Part shown: positions 54,975 through 64,000 of the stretch, one piece after another | How the letters are laid out: every line of letters begins with the position of its first letter | How positions within the stretch are numbered: position 1 is the stretch's first letter | Assembly: GCF_000425145.1 (NCBI RefSeq) | Contig: NZ_KE384311.1 | Location: forward strand, 1-64,000 | Reading direction: 5' to 3' | DNA from: Pedobacter glucosidilyticus DSM 23534 | Lineage (GTDB): Bacteria; Bacteroidota; Bacteroidia; Sphingobacteriales; Sphingobacteriaceae | DNA: 64,000 nt | Notes under the pieces: model-generated | What the model was told of the DNA's origin: nothing | The model's database searches: none | Seen by the model: only the letters and a program-made list of their open reading frames with translations | Translations under genes and position numbers: made by a program

Positions 54975-57149
54975 TTAATATGCTTGTACACCTAATTCTT
55001 TTAAGACGCCGCTTGCCTTATCTATTTTAGATGCTACCCAAAGTACATAGCGGATATCTACACCTATAGAGCGACTGTAATTTTCGTTCCAAGCGTAATC
55101 ATTAATGGTTGCTTCGTAAGCTCTATCGAAGTTTACGCCAATAAGCTCGCCATAAGCATTTAAAACAGGAGAGCCAGAATTACCGCCCGTAGTATCCATA
55201 TCATATAAAAAGCATACAGGAACATCATTTAGCTCGGCCATTTTAAACGGACCGAAGTCTTTCTGCTCCCATAAGGTTTTAATTTGTTCTGGGTATTGAT
55301 AATCTACATTTCCGCTTCTTCCTTTTTCAATAATCCCTTTAACACTGGTGAAGGGAAGCATATAGCTGCCGTCAACAGGAGAGAAGCCTTTGATGTGGCC
55401 GTAAGTTAAACGTAAGGTGCTGTTAGCATCGGGGATAAAGTTCTTTTGTAGGTACTGCTCTTTAACCGTCACATAATCAGCCATGAGCTTACTTAATTTC
55501 GCCTCTCTTTTATCTTGCGTAAGCTTTTTTAAAGCTACTTCTTTAGAGAGCTCTTGCTCAAAACTGAGGAAAGGATCATTATAAACCACCAATTGCTTCA
55601 TGTCTTTGATTAAGGTTTTGGTGAAGTTTTCATTGCTTAATCGGCTATAAGCAAATAGGTTATTGATGAATTTTTGAGCTTGCTCTAAGCTGTTAAAACC
55701 ACGAGTATTTTTATCTATAACAGCTATTTTTTGGTTAAGTGGAAGTTTAGATGCTCTTTCTAACATGTTATTTAGTAGTTTTTTATCTACATCAATATCA
55801 TAAGAGTCATATAAACTAGAGATGGCTTTTTCTAAGCGAGGAAGATTAGTGGTGTAGAAGGTCTCTCGTTTATCCAAAGGTTGTTTTAACAAAGCATCTT
55901 TAAAACCATTAATTTGTGCTGCTACTCTTAACAAATTACTTGAACCATAAACTTGAGCATACCATAATTCCTGATAAGCACTGTTGTTGATTTGTTTGTA
56001 GATATCATCTATCTCATACATTAAATTACCATACAGCTGTTTTAAATTAGCATTTTGGTTGATGTAGCTTACCAGTTGATTGTCTTCTTCTTGTTTTTGT
56101 TTTAATAGCTCGATGTTATTTAAGCCTTTTAACTTGCCACGATAATTTTTTAAAACGTTGGCATTGCGTTTAATACGTGTTGCCAGTTTTAGTTCTGTTG
56201 TACGTCCTTTGCTTTTACCAACCTCTTCCATGGTTTTATTTTGGAACTCGTATAAATCTGCCGTATAAGGTAATTGGTAATTTTGTTGATAGGCAATAAA
56301 TTGAGCTGGGCGATGCCTAAACGTTCTGCCAGGATAGCCCAACATGAAGGTGAAATCGCCATCTTTCACTCCGCCAGCATTTATTTTAAGATGCTTTTTA
56401 GGTTTGTAAGGAACATTTTCTTTAGCATAGCTTGCTGCACTACCGTCTGGTGCCACATAAGCTCTCATGAAAGAGAAATCGCCGGTATGTCTTGGCCAAA
56501 CCCAATTATCGGTTTCACCACCAAATTCGCCCACATTTTGTTTAGGTACGTAAACCAATCTAACATCCCTAATGATTTTATATTTGAACAAAATATAGCT
56601 TTTGCCAATAAACATTTCAGACACTTCGGCATCAATACTTTTATCTGCTGCTTCTGTTCTGGCTTCTATAATTCTTATTTTTTCCTGAATTATTTTCTGG
56701 CGTTGCGATACATCATCAACTCCGCTAACTGCTGTTAATATTTCTTCAGACACATTCTCATAAGAATCTGTAATACGGCAGGTTAAGCCTTTTGCTTCAA
56801 TTTCTTGTTCAGGTTTGTTGGCCACAAAACCATGGGTTAAATAATCATTTTCGGCAGTACTGGCCAACTGTACGGCAGAGAAAGCGCAATGGTGGTTGGT
56901 AATAATTAATCCGCTTTCAGAAACGAAAGAACCTGTACAACCACCAACGTTAACCAAGGCGTCTATCAAGCTGGTACTATCGGGGTTATAAATTTCTTTC
57001 TGTGGGATTTTTAACCCAGCTTTTTGAAGGTCTAGTTTAGAAACCTCGCTTAGCGGAAACATACCTTCATCAAAAGGTTTGGTACTGATGTTTCCTAAGG
57101 CTAAAGCACTTAATGAAAATGTAAAAAGGACTTTTTTAGTTATCATCAT
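54975..57149 (-). CDS. S46 dipeptidyl-peptidase (DPP11-like)
   Basis: The 724 residues include a signal peptide (about 1-20) and a chymotrypsin-like S46 domain with the helical insertion. Catalytic His is in ITNHHCAF and Ser in TTGGNSGSPV. In the S1 pocket region the sequence reads FDRAYEA, where DPP7 has Gly and DPP11 has Arg. That Arg implies cleavage after Asp or Glu. It acts in the periplasm, releasing dipeptides from proteins. It stands alone. Confidence 0.93.
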   Translation of the reverse strand: MMITKKVLFTFSLSALALGNISTKPFDEGMFPLSEVSKLDLQKAGLKIPQKEIYNPDSTSLIDALVNVGGCTGSFVSESGLIITNHHCAFSAVQLASTAENDYLTHGFVANKPEQEIEAKGLTCRITDSYENVSEEILTAVSGVDDVSQRQKIIQEKIRIIEARTEAADKSIDAEVSEMFIGKSYILFKYKIIRDVRLVYVPKQNVGEFGGETDNWVWPRHTGDFSFMRAYVAPDGSAASYAKENVPYKPKKHLKINAGGVKDGDFTFMLGYPGRTFRHRPAQFIAYQQNYQLPYTADLYEFQNKTMEEVGKSKGRTTELKLATRIKRNANVLKNYRGKLKGLNNIELLKQKQEEDNQLVSYINQNANLKQLYGNLMYEIDDIYKQINNSAYQELWYAQVYGSSNLLRVAAQINGFKDALLKQPLDKRETFYTTNLPRLEKAISSLYDSYDIDVDKKLLNNMLERASKLPLNQKIAVIDKNTRGFNSLEQAQKFINNLFAYSRLSNENFTKTLIKDMKQLVVYNDPFLSFEQELSKEVALKKLTQDKREAKLSKLMADYVTVKEQYLQKNFIPDANSTLRLTYGHIKGFSPVDGSYMLPFTSVKGIIEKGRSGNVDYQYPEQIKTLWEQKDFGPFKMAELNDVPVCFLYDMDTTGGNSGSPVLNAYGELIGVNFDRAYEATINDYAWNENYSRSIGVDIRYVLWVASKIDKASGVLKELGVQAY

Positions 57150-57277
57150 GATAAAAATTATAAACGTGAGATGGAGAAAATTAAGTAAAATAGCCTACAT
57201 AGCATTTATTAATTCTGTTACAATTGTAAAAAGGAGCTATTTTTCTAGATTTTCAAACGCTTTACAATTAGCGATGT

Positions 57278-57285
57278 TATTTTTG
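57278..57285 (+). promoter_or_regulatory. putative -7 box of the msrC gene (TATTTTTG)
   Basis: Full TAnnTTTG match ending 4 nt before the ATG at 57290. Confidence 0.45.
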
Positions 57286-57289
57286 TGCT

Positions 57290-57757
57290 ATGGCAGAGGA
57301 TTTAAAAATAATTAAAGGGCATAAGGAGGCACAGTACCAATCTATTTACCAACAAATAGAGGCATTGTTAGGTGGCGAGACAGATGTGATTGCTAATCTG
57401 GCTAATATCGCGGCAGCTTTAAAAGAACAGTTTAATTGGTTTTGGGTAGGTTTTTATTTAGTTAAGGATGAAGAGTTGGTTTTAGGTCCGTTTCAAGGTC
57501 CGGTTGCTTGTACCCGAATACAAAAGGGCAGAGGCGTTTGCGGAACATCTTGGGCACAAGCTAAAACGCTTATTGTAGAAGATGTAGATGCTTTCCCTGG
57601 GCATATTGCTTGTAGCAGCTTATCAAAATCAGAAATTGTTGTTCCCTTGATTAAAAATGATGTAGTTTGGGGTGTTTTAGATGTAGATAGCGATACTTTA
57701 GCCGCATTTGATGAGCTAGATAAATTGTGGCTAGAGAAAATCATCAACTTATTATAA
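57290..57757 (+). CDS. msrC: free methionine-(R)-sulfoxide reductase
   Basis: The 155-residue GAF-domain enzyme reduces free Met-R-sulfoxide. The three family cysteines are present in order: VACTRIQKG, GVCGTSW and HIACSS. The GAF core includes FNWFWVGFYLVKDEELVLGPFQG and VPLIKNDVVWGVLDVDS. It is followed 22 nt later by the bestrophin gene. Confidence 0.93.
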   Translation: MAEDLKIIKGHKEAQYQSIYQQIEALLGGETDVIANLANIAAALKEQFNWFWVGFYLVKDEELVLGPFQGPVACTRIQKGRGVCGTSWAQAKTLIVEDVDAFPGHIACSSLSKSEIVVPLIKNDVVWGVLDVDSDTLAAFDELDKLWLEKIINLL

Positions 57758-57779
57758 CAACATCATATAAACCTATTAC

Positions 57780-58637
57780 ATGATTAATTATAACCCTAAA
57801 GAGTGGTTCACTTTTATTTTTCAGATACATAAAGCAGATACTTTTAGAAAGCTTTTACCGCTTATGTTGGCTGTTAGCGTATATGCTGGTTTGGTAGCTT
57901 ACTTAGAATTAGAATATTGGCAACTATCAGAAAGTAGTCATGTGAAAAATTTAAGCCTGATGCACAGTATGTTGGGTTTTGTAATTTCGCTTTTATTGGT
58001 TTTTAGAACGAATACGGCTTATGATAGGTGGTGGGAAGGCAGAAAACAGTGGGGAGCTTTAACCAATAATTCTAGAAATTTTGCCATCAAATTAAAAGCT
58101 TTTTTAGCTGCTGATGATAGGAAGTTTTTTAATAACATGATTCCTAATTATGCTTTTGCTCTTAAAAGCCATTTAAGAGAGAATGAAGATTACCACGAGA
58201 TAGACCCCGTGTTAGACTTACATAAAGAGAAGCATTTACCCAATCAAATTGCTCATGCCATGTATGATAAGCTCTTTAAATTGCATCAAGAGCAGAAACT
58301 TTCAGCAGAGCAATTATTGATTTTGAACAGCGAGGCGATGTCTTTTACCGATATTTGCGGTGCTTGTGAAAGAATTAAAAATACACCAATACCTTTTTCT
58401 TACAGTGTTTTTATCAAGAAGTTTATTTTCTTTTTTGTGATGACTTTGCCCTTCGGTTGGGTTTTTAGTTTGGGCTATTATATCATCCCGGTAGTGGTTT
58501 TTATTTTATATGCTTTTGCTAGTTTAGAGCTTATTGCAGAAGAAATAGAAAATCCTTTTGGTACAGATGCCAATGATTTACCTCTTGATGCCATTTGTAT
58601 CAATATTAAAAAGCATGTTAGTGAGATTTTAGAGTAA
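57780..58637 (+). CDS. bestrophin family channel protein
   Basis: The 285-residue membrane protein resembles bacterial bestrophins (YneE, UPF0187), pentameric anion or cation channels. Four hydrophobic segments lie at about 22-42, 64-82, 215-235 and 237-255. Conserved RTNTAYDRWWEGRKQWG and FSYSVFIKKFIFFFVMTLP are present. It may be co-transcribed with msrC. Ion selectivity is not readable. Confidence 0.88.
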   Translation: MINYNPKEWFTFIFQIHKADTFRKLLPLMLAVSVYAGLVAYLELEYWQLSESSHVKNLSLMHSMLGFVISLLLVFRTNTAYDRWWEGRKQWGALTNNSRNFAIKLKAFLAADDRKFFNNMIPNYAFALKSHLRENEDYHEIDPVLDLHKEKHLPNQIAHAMYDKLFKLHQEQKLSAEQLLILNSEAMSFTDICGACERIKNTPIPFSYSVFIKKFIFFFVMTLPFGWVFSLGYYIIPVVVFILYAFASLELIAEEIENPFGTDANDLPLDAICINIKKHVSEILE

Positions 58638-58655
58638 GAGTTGTTTTTTTATAAT

Positions 58656-58854
58656 ATTGATTGATTTTTGATTGATTGAATGATTGATTAATTAAGCTTT
58701 TCGCCTTTTGCGTTAAGCTTTCAGCTCAGAAGATTGATTGATTTTTGATTGATTGAATGATTGATTAATTAAGCTTTTCGCCTTTTGCGTTAAGCTTTCA
58801 GCTCAGAAGATTGATTGAATGATTGATTAATTAATTAAGCTTTCAGCTCAGAAG
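58656..58854. repeat. 77-bp tandem repeat, two exact copies plus a partial
   Basis: 58656-58732 and 58733-58809 are identical; 58810-58854 repeats parts of the unit. Each unit joins TTGA simple repeats with the 32-nt dispersed word (58695-58726). The rest of 58638-59011 holds nothing recognised. Confidence 0.95.
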
Positions 58855-59011
58855 ATTGATTGGGTTTTGAATTTTTAATTTTTCCTTTTGAATTTATAAG
58901 TTTTGAACTTTTTACTTTAAAAACCCTCATGCTAACATCATACAATAGCTTGAAAAAATAGTGCAGAAAAGCATTTGCTTTAGTTGATAGCTTTACTAAT
59001 AAACCTAAAGT

Positions 59012-59033
59012 GTGTTAAATGTTTGGTTAACAC
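59012..59033 (+). promoter_or_regulatory. 7-bp inverted repeat before GH78
   Basis: GTGTTAA-8 nt-TTAACAC lies 19 nt before the GH78 ATG and is followed by CCTTTTTATATT. It could be a regulator operator, an attenuator-type hairpin, or a terminator for upstream transcripts. Confidence 0.45.
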
Positions 59034-59051
59034 CTTTTTATATTAAAAGCT

Positions 59052-61253
59052 ATGCAAATTTTCTACAAAAGACTTTTATTAAGCTGTTTCGCATGTATGT
59101 GCTTATTAAATGGCTTTCTATTCAGTTCTAAAGTACAAGCACAAAATAAAACTACACAAGCCACTTGGATATGGTATCCCGGAGATTTTGAAGTTTGGTT
59201 AAGCAACCAAATGCAAAACAGAAGAACAGAGCGTGGTACTTTCTTTCCACCGTTCTGGCGTATGGATAGTCATTATGTTTTGGTAGAATTTCATAAAGAG
59301 TTTAACCTTACGCAGCCAGAAGAAATAGAGTTATTTACTGAAGGACAGTACAATGTTAAAATCAATGGAAAAATGCTTTCTGGTTATCCTAAAAAGCTAC
59401 AATTAGCTGCCGGAAAGCAGAAAATCAATATCAAAGTTTATGCACAGGATAAAGTTCCGGCTATTTACATCAATGGAAAAACTGTAAAAACTGACGCTTC
59501 TTGGTTAGCAACTTTTGAGGATAAAGAATGGATAGATGAAACAGGAAAAGCTTCTGATGCTTCTGGTACAACCTATGTAAATGCAGGGACATGGAATTTC
59601 AATTCGCCCAATCAAAAACCTTCAACTTTTAAGCTAAGTACTAAACCTAAATATGCTATTAAAACAGATGTTAAAGGTGCTTCAAGATTGATAGATTTTG
59701 GAGAGGAAACTTTCGGATTTATCAAACTACATGGTTTAAAAGGAAATGGGCAGTTAAGAATTTATTATGGCGAGTCTAAAGAAGAAGCTTTAAGTTCGCT
59801 AAAATGCGAAACCTTTGATTTTGTAGATGTTAATTTGTCCAAAGCTCAGGATTCTACCTTGCAACTCTCCAAAGCTTTCAGATATGTACAGGTAGAAACG
59901 GATGCAGGCGTGAAACTCGACTCTGTTTCTATGCTTTATGAATATTTACCGGTGAAAGATAGAGGAACTTTTACTTCGTCTGATGCCGAGTTGAACAAAA
60001 TATGGCAAGTTTCTAAATACACCATGGAGCTTACCACACGTGAATTTTTTATTGATGGCATCAAACGTGACCGATGGATATGGAGTGGCGATGCTTACCA
60101 AAGTTATTTAATGAATTACTATCTGGCTTTTGATGAAGCCAGCGTAAGAAGAACCATATTAGCTTTAAGAGGTAAAGACCCTGTTACCAGCCATATCAAT
60201 ACCATTATGGATTATACTTTCTATTGGTTCTTAAGCATTCAAGATTATTATCAATACACGGGCGATAAGCAATTTATCAACTTAGTTTATCCTAAAATGA
60301 AAAGCTTAATGGATTTTTGCTTACAGCGTAGAAACCAAAACGGCTTTATGCAGGGTCTTTCCGGCGATTGGATTTTTATAGACTGGGCCGATGGTTTAAG
60401 CAAACAAGGTGAAGTAAGTTTTGAGCAATTGCTTTTATGCAGAAGTTTAGAAACCATCGCTTTATGTGCAGATTTAGCAGCCGATGATAAGGCATCAGCA
60501 TATTATAAAAATGAAGCAGCGCAGCTTAAAACCAAGTTTTTCAATAGCTATTGGAACGCGGATAAACAAGCTATTGTACACAGCAGGATAGATGGCAAGC
60601 AAACTGAAAATGTAACTCGCTATGCAAATATGTTTGCTATTTTCTTTGATTATTTAAACGCTCAACAAAAAGAAGGGGTAAAGAAGAATGTTTTGCTAAA
60701 TGATAAAATCCAGAAAATCATGACGCCTTATATGCGTTTTTACGAGCTTGAAGCTTTATGTGCTATGGGCGAGCATGATTATGTGATGAAAGAGATGAAA
60801 AACTATTGGGGCGGCATGCTAAAATTAGGCGCTACCTCATTTTGGGAAGAGTATAATCCTAGTAAAAAAGATACAGAGCATTATGCCATGTACGGCCGAG
60901 AGTTTGGTAAAAGCCTTTGCCACTCTTGGGGTGCTAGTCCGGTTTACCTTTTAGGTAAATATTATTTAGGTGTAAAGCCCTTAACAGCTGGTTATCAGCA
61001 ATATTTGGTAGAACCGCATCTGGGCGGCTTACAATGGATGCAAGGTACAGTACCTACACCAAATGGCGATATCAGTTTATACTGTTCAACATCAGAAATT
61101 AAAATTAAGGCAGATAGCGGTACCGGAACTTTACGTCTGAAAAGTGAAACCAAACCTCAAGCGAAAGGCATCAGCGTTAAGCAAATTGGGCAAAACTATT
61201 ACGAGTTAAGCATTCCATCCAACAAAGAATATATCATTAAATACAAATTATAA
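59052..61253 (+). CDS. GH78-type alpha-L-rhamnosidase-like glycoside hydrolase
   Basis: The 733 residues begin with a signal peptide (about 1-31, near KVQAQ). Beta domains follow (about 35-310). The alpha/alpha six-hairpin barrel has the GH78 motif IKRDRWIWSGDAYQS, with Asp and Glu-type acids, then LSGDWIFIDWADG and GATSFWEEYNPS with a Glu that fits the catalytic pair, and CHSWGASPVYLLGKY near the end. A late beta domain ends it. It probably cleaves terminal rhamnose (or a similar sugar) outside the cytoplasm. It starts a GH78-enolase-GH2 group. Confidence 0.88.
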   Translation: MQIFYKRLLLSCFACMCLLNGFLFSSKVQAQNKTTQATWIWYPGDFEVWLSNQMQNRRTERGTFFPPFWRMDSHYVLVEFHKEFNLTQPEEIELFTEGQYNVKINGKMLSGYPKKLQLAAGKQKINIKVYAQDKVPAIYINGKTVKTDASWLATFEDKEWIDETGKASDASGTTYVNAGTWNFNSPNQKPSTFKLSTKPKYAIKTDVKGASRLIDFGEETFGFIKLHGLKGNGQLRIYYGESKEEALSSLKCETFDFVDVNLSKAQDSTLQLSKAFRYVQVETDAGVKLDSVSMLYEYLPVKDRGTFTSSDAELNKIWQVSKYTMELTTREFFIDGIKRDRWIWSGDAYQSYLMNYYLAFDEASVRRTILALRGKDPVTSHINTIMDYTFYWFLSIQDYYQYTGDKQFINLVYPKMKSLMDFCLQRRNQNGFMQGLSGDWIFIDWADGLSKQGEVSFEQLLLCRSLETIALCADLAADDKASAYYKNEAAQLKTKFFNSYWNADKQAIVHSRIDGKQTENVTRYANMFAIFFDYLNAQQKEGVKKNVLLNDKIQKIMTPYMRFYELEALCAMGEHDYVMKEMKNYWGGMLKLGATSFWEEYNPSKKDTEHYAMYGREFGKSLCHSWGASPVYLLGKYYLGVKPLTAGYQQYLVEPHLGGLQWMQGTVPTPNGDISLYCSTSEIKIKADSGTGTLRLKSETKPQAKGISVKQIGQNYYELSIPSNKEYIIKYKL

Positions 61254-61259
61254 TCTAGC

Positions 61260-62333
61260 ATGCATTCCATTAAAAGCTATGCTGTTTTTACAGCTAAAGC
61301 TAAACTAGAAAAGCCCATAGCAGATGCTACACACACTTTAACAGAGATTTCTTTTATCGTTTTACGTATCCGTCTTAAAGATGGTACCATTGGCGAGTCG
61401 TATTTGTTGAGCTTTCAATACAACCCTCAAGCCATTATTGGAGCTTTAAAAGATGCCGGAGAGCTGCTTATTGGCGAGGAGGTTTATGATACTGTAAAGG
61501 TTTTTGATAAGCTAAACCATGCCAATGAATATTTTGGTATGGAGGGCTTAAACCGATGGGCACAAGGCGCTTTTAATATTGCCATGTGGGATGCTTGGGC
61601 TAAAATATTAGGTCAGCCAGTTTGGAAAGTTTTAGGAGCATCAAAAAGAGAAATCCCTATTTATGGTAGTGGCGGTTGGATTTCTTACAGCCCCGATGAA
61701 TTGATTGATGAAGTTACCCAATACAAAAATAGAGGTTTTAAAGCCGTTAAAATAAAAGTAGGTAAACCCGATTGGAAAGAAGATTTAGAACGCTTAAGAT
61801 TAGTAAGAGAAGCCGTTGGTAACGAAATCAATATCATGATGGATGCCAACCAAGGGATGAATGTAGCCAATGCTTTACAACTAGCACAAGCTGCTAAAAA
61901 CCTGCATATCAATTGGTTTGAAGAGCCAATTTTACATGATGATTATCAAGGTTTTGAGTTGTTGAGAAATCAAGCAGGTATTTCTATTGCTATGGGAGAG
62001 CGTGAGTACTCTTTAACACCTTTAAGAGAACTTTTACAAAGAAATGCCATTGATATTTGGCAGCCTGATATTTTAAGATTAGGTGGGGTAGAAGCTTGGA
62101 GAAATAGTGCTGCACTTGCGGCAAGTTTTAATGTAAGCGTTTTGCCACATTATTATAAAGATTACGATATCCCTTTACTATGTACCATTTCTAATGGGGC
62201 TGGCGCCGAGTCTTTCGATTGGATAGACACGCTTATTGATCATCCTTTAGAGATAAAAGACGGCATGGCTACACCGCATAACACACCGGGATGGGGCTTC
62301 AAATTTAAAGACGAGTACTTAAGACAGGTATAA
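61260..62333 (+). CDS. enolase-superfamily sugar-acid dehydratase or racemase (MR subgroup)
   Basis: The 357 residues show the mandelate-racemase subgroup layout: KIK at Lys164/Lys166 (general base), metal ligands Asp195 (MMDANQG), Glu221 (WFEEP) and Glu247 (GERE), Asp270 and His297 (PHYYKD) as the second acid/base dyad, and Glu317. Such enzymes dehydrate or epimerise sugar acids. No signal peptide, so cytoplasmic. It follows the GH78 gene by 6 nt, so it likely handles an acid derived from the glycan. Specificity is unknown. Confidence 0.9.
   Translation: MHSIKSYAVFTAKAKLEKPIADATHTLTEISFIVLRIRLKDGTIGESYLLSFQYNPQAIIGALKDAGELLIGEEVYDTVKVFDKLNHANEYFGMEGLNRWAQGAFNIAMWDAWAKILGQPVWKVLGASKREIPIYGSGGWISYSPDELIDEVTQYKNRGFKAVKIKVGKPDWKEDLERLRLVREAVGNEINIMMDANQGMNVANALQLAQAAKNLHINWFEEPILHDDYQGFELLRNQAGISIAMGEREYSLTPLRELLQRNAIDIWQPDILRLGGVEAWRNSAALAASFNVSVLPHYYKDYDIPLLCTISNGAGAESFDWIDTLIDHPLEIKDGMATPHNTPGWGFKFKDEYLRQV

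Positions 62334-64000
<1,667 letters not shown>

Noticed and set aside
58656-58854. Could the 77-bp repeats be a CRISPR array?
   Set aside because: The copies are contiguous with no unique spacers, and no cas gene is near.

Overview
The window is low-GC chromosomal DNA of a Bacteroidota bacterium, most likely a Sphingobacteriaceae member (Pedobacter-like). The evidence is a fused secDF gene, the DUF3822-rsmD-coaD cluster, an S46 peptidase, several secreted glycosidases, few Shine-Dalgarno sites, and repeated TAnnTTTG -7 promoter boxes, some placed only 4-8 nt before start codons. No rRNA, tRNA, transposase gene or CRISPR array was found.

Layout. 1-640: a repeated possible insertion-sequence end, a broken gene and an attC-like palindrome. 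640-10,350: housekeeping genes (clpB, pyrE, Nudix hydrolase, coaD, rsmD, DUF3822, a RecD-like helicase, a CHASE3-only sensor). 10,350-11,420: a Ca2+/H+ antiporter. 11,582-19,910: a tight six-gene minus-strand operon made of a secreted SASA esterase, a secreted DUF5703/GH95-like glycosidase, a RuBisCO-like protein (RLP), a DUF1537 acid-sugar kinase, an Asp/Glu-racemase-family protein and a BASS transporter. 20,054-34,635: nfi, an NlpC/P60 lipoprotein, a DnaQ-type exonuclease, GH1, a very acidic small protein, secDF, folA, thyA, ispE, GH27, a cupin and a periplasmic HIUase-like protein. 34,778-38,592: trpDFBA with a leader peptide holding three consecutive Trp codons and an attenuator. 38,660-44,958: SDR, GT2, recR, a sodium symporter, a LOG protein, DUF892 and pyrD. 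44,959-50,400: a gene-poor accessory stretch with dispersed repeats, a gene remnant, attC-like palindromes, single hypothetical genes all on the plus strand and a HigBA toxin-antitoxin pair. 50,420-53,631: cobC, cobS, a lipoprotein and cobT. 53,846-58,637: small genes, a DPP11-type S46 peptidase, a free-Met-sulfoxide reductase and a bestrophin. 58,656-64,000: a 77-bp tandem repeat, then a GH78 - enolase-superfamily dehydratase - GH2 locus that runs off the window.

The most interesting system is the RLP operon. Two secreted carbohydrate-active enzymes, a carboxylate-type transporter, an acid-sugar kinase and an RLP that keeps nearly all RuBisCO catalytic residues suggest a sugar-acid catabolic route resembling, but not matching, the D-apionate pathways known from other bacteria. 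Next in interest are the trp attenuator, the leaderless head-to-head promoters (pyrE/Nudix and DUF3822/helicase), the structured intergenic element at 23,482-23,558 and the attC-like palindromes around an orphan lipoprotein gene.
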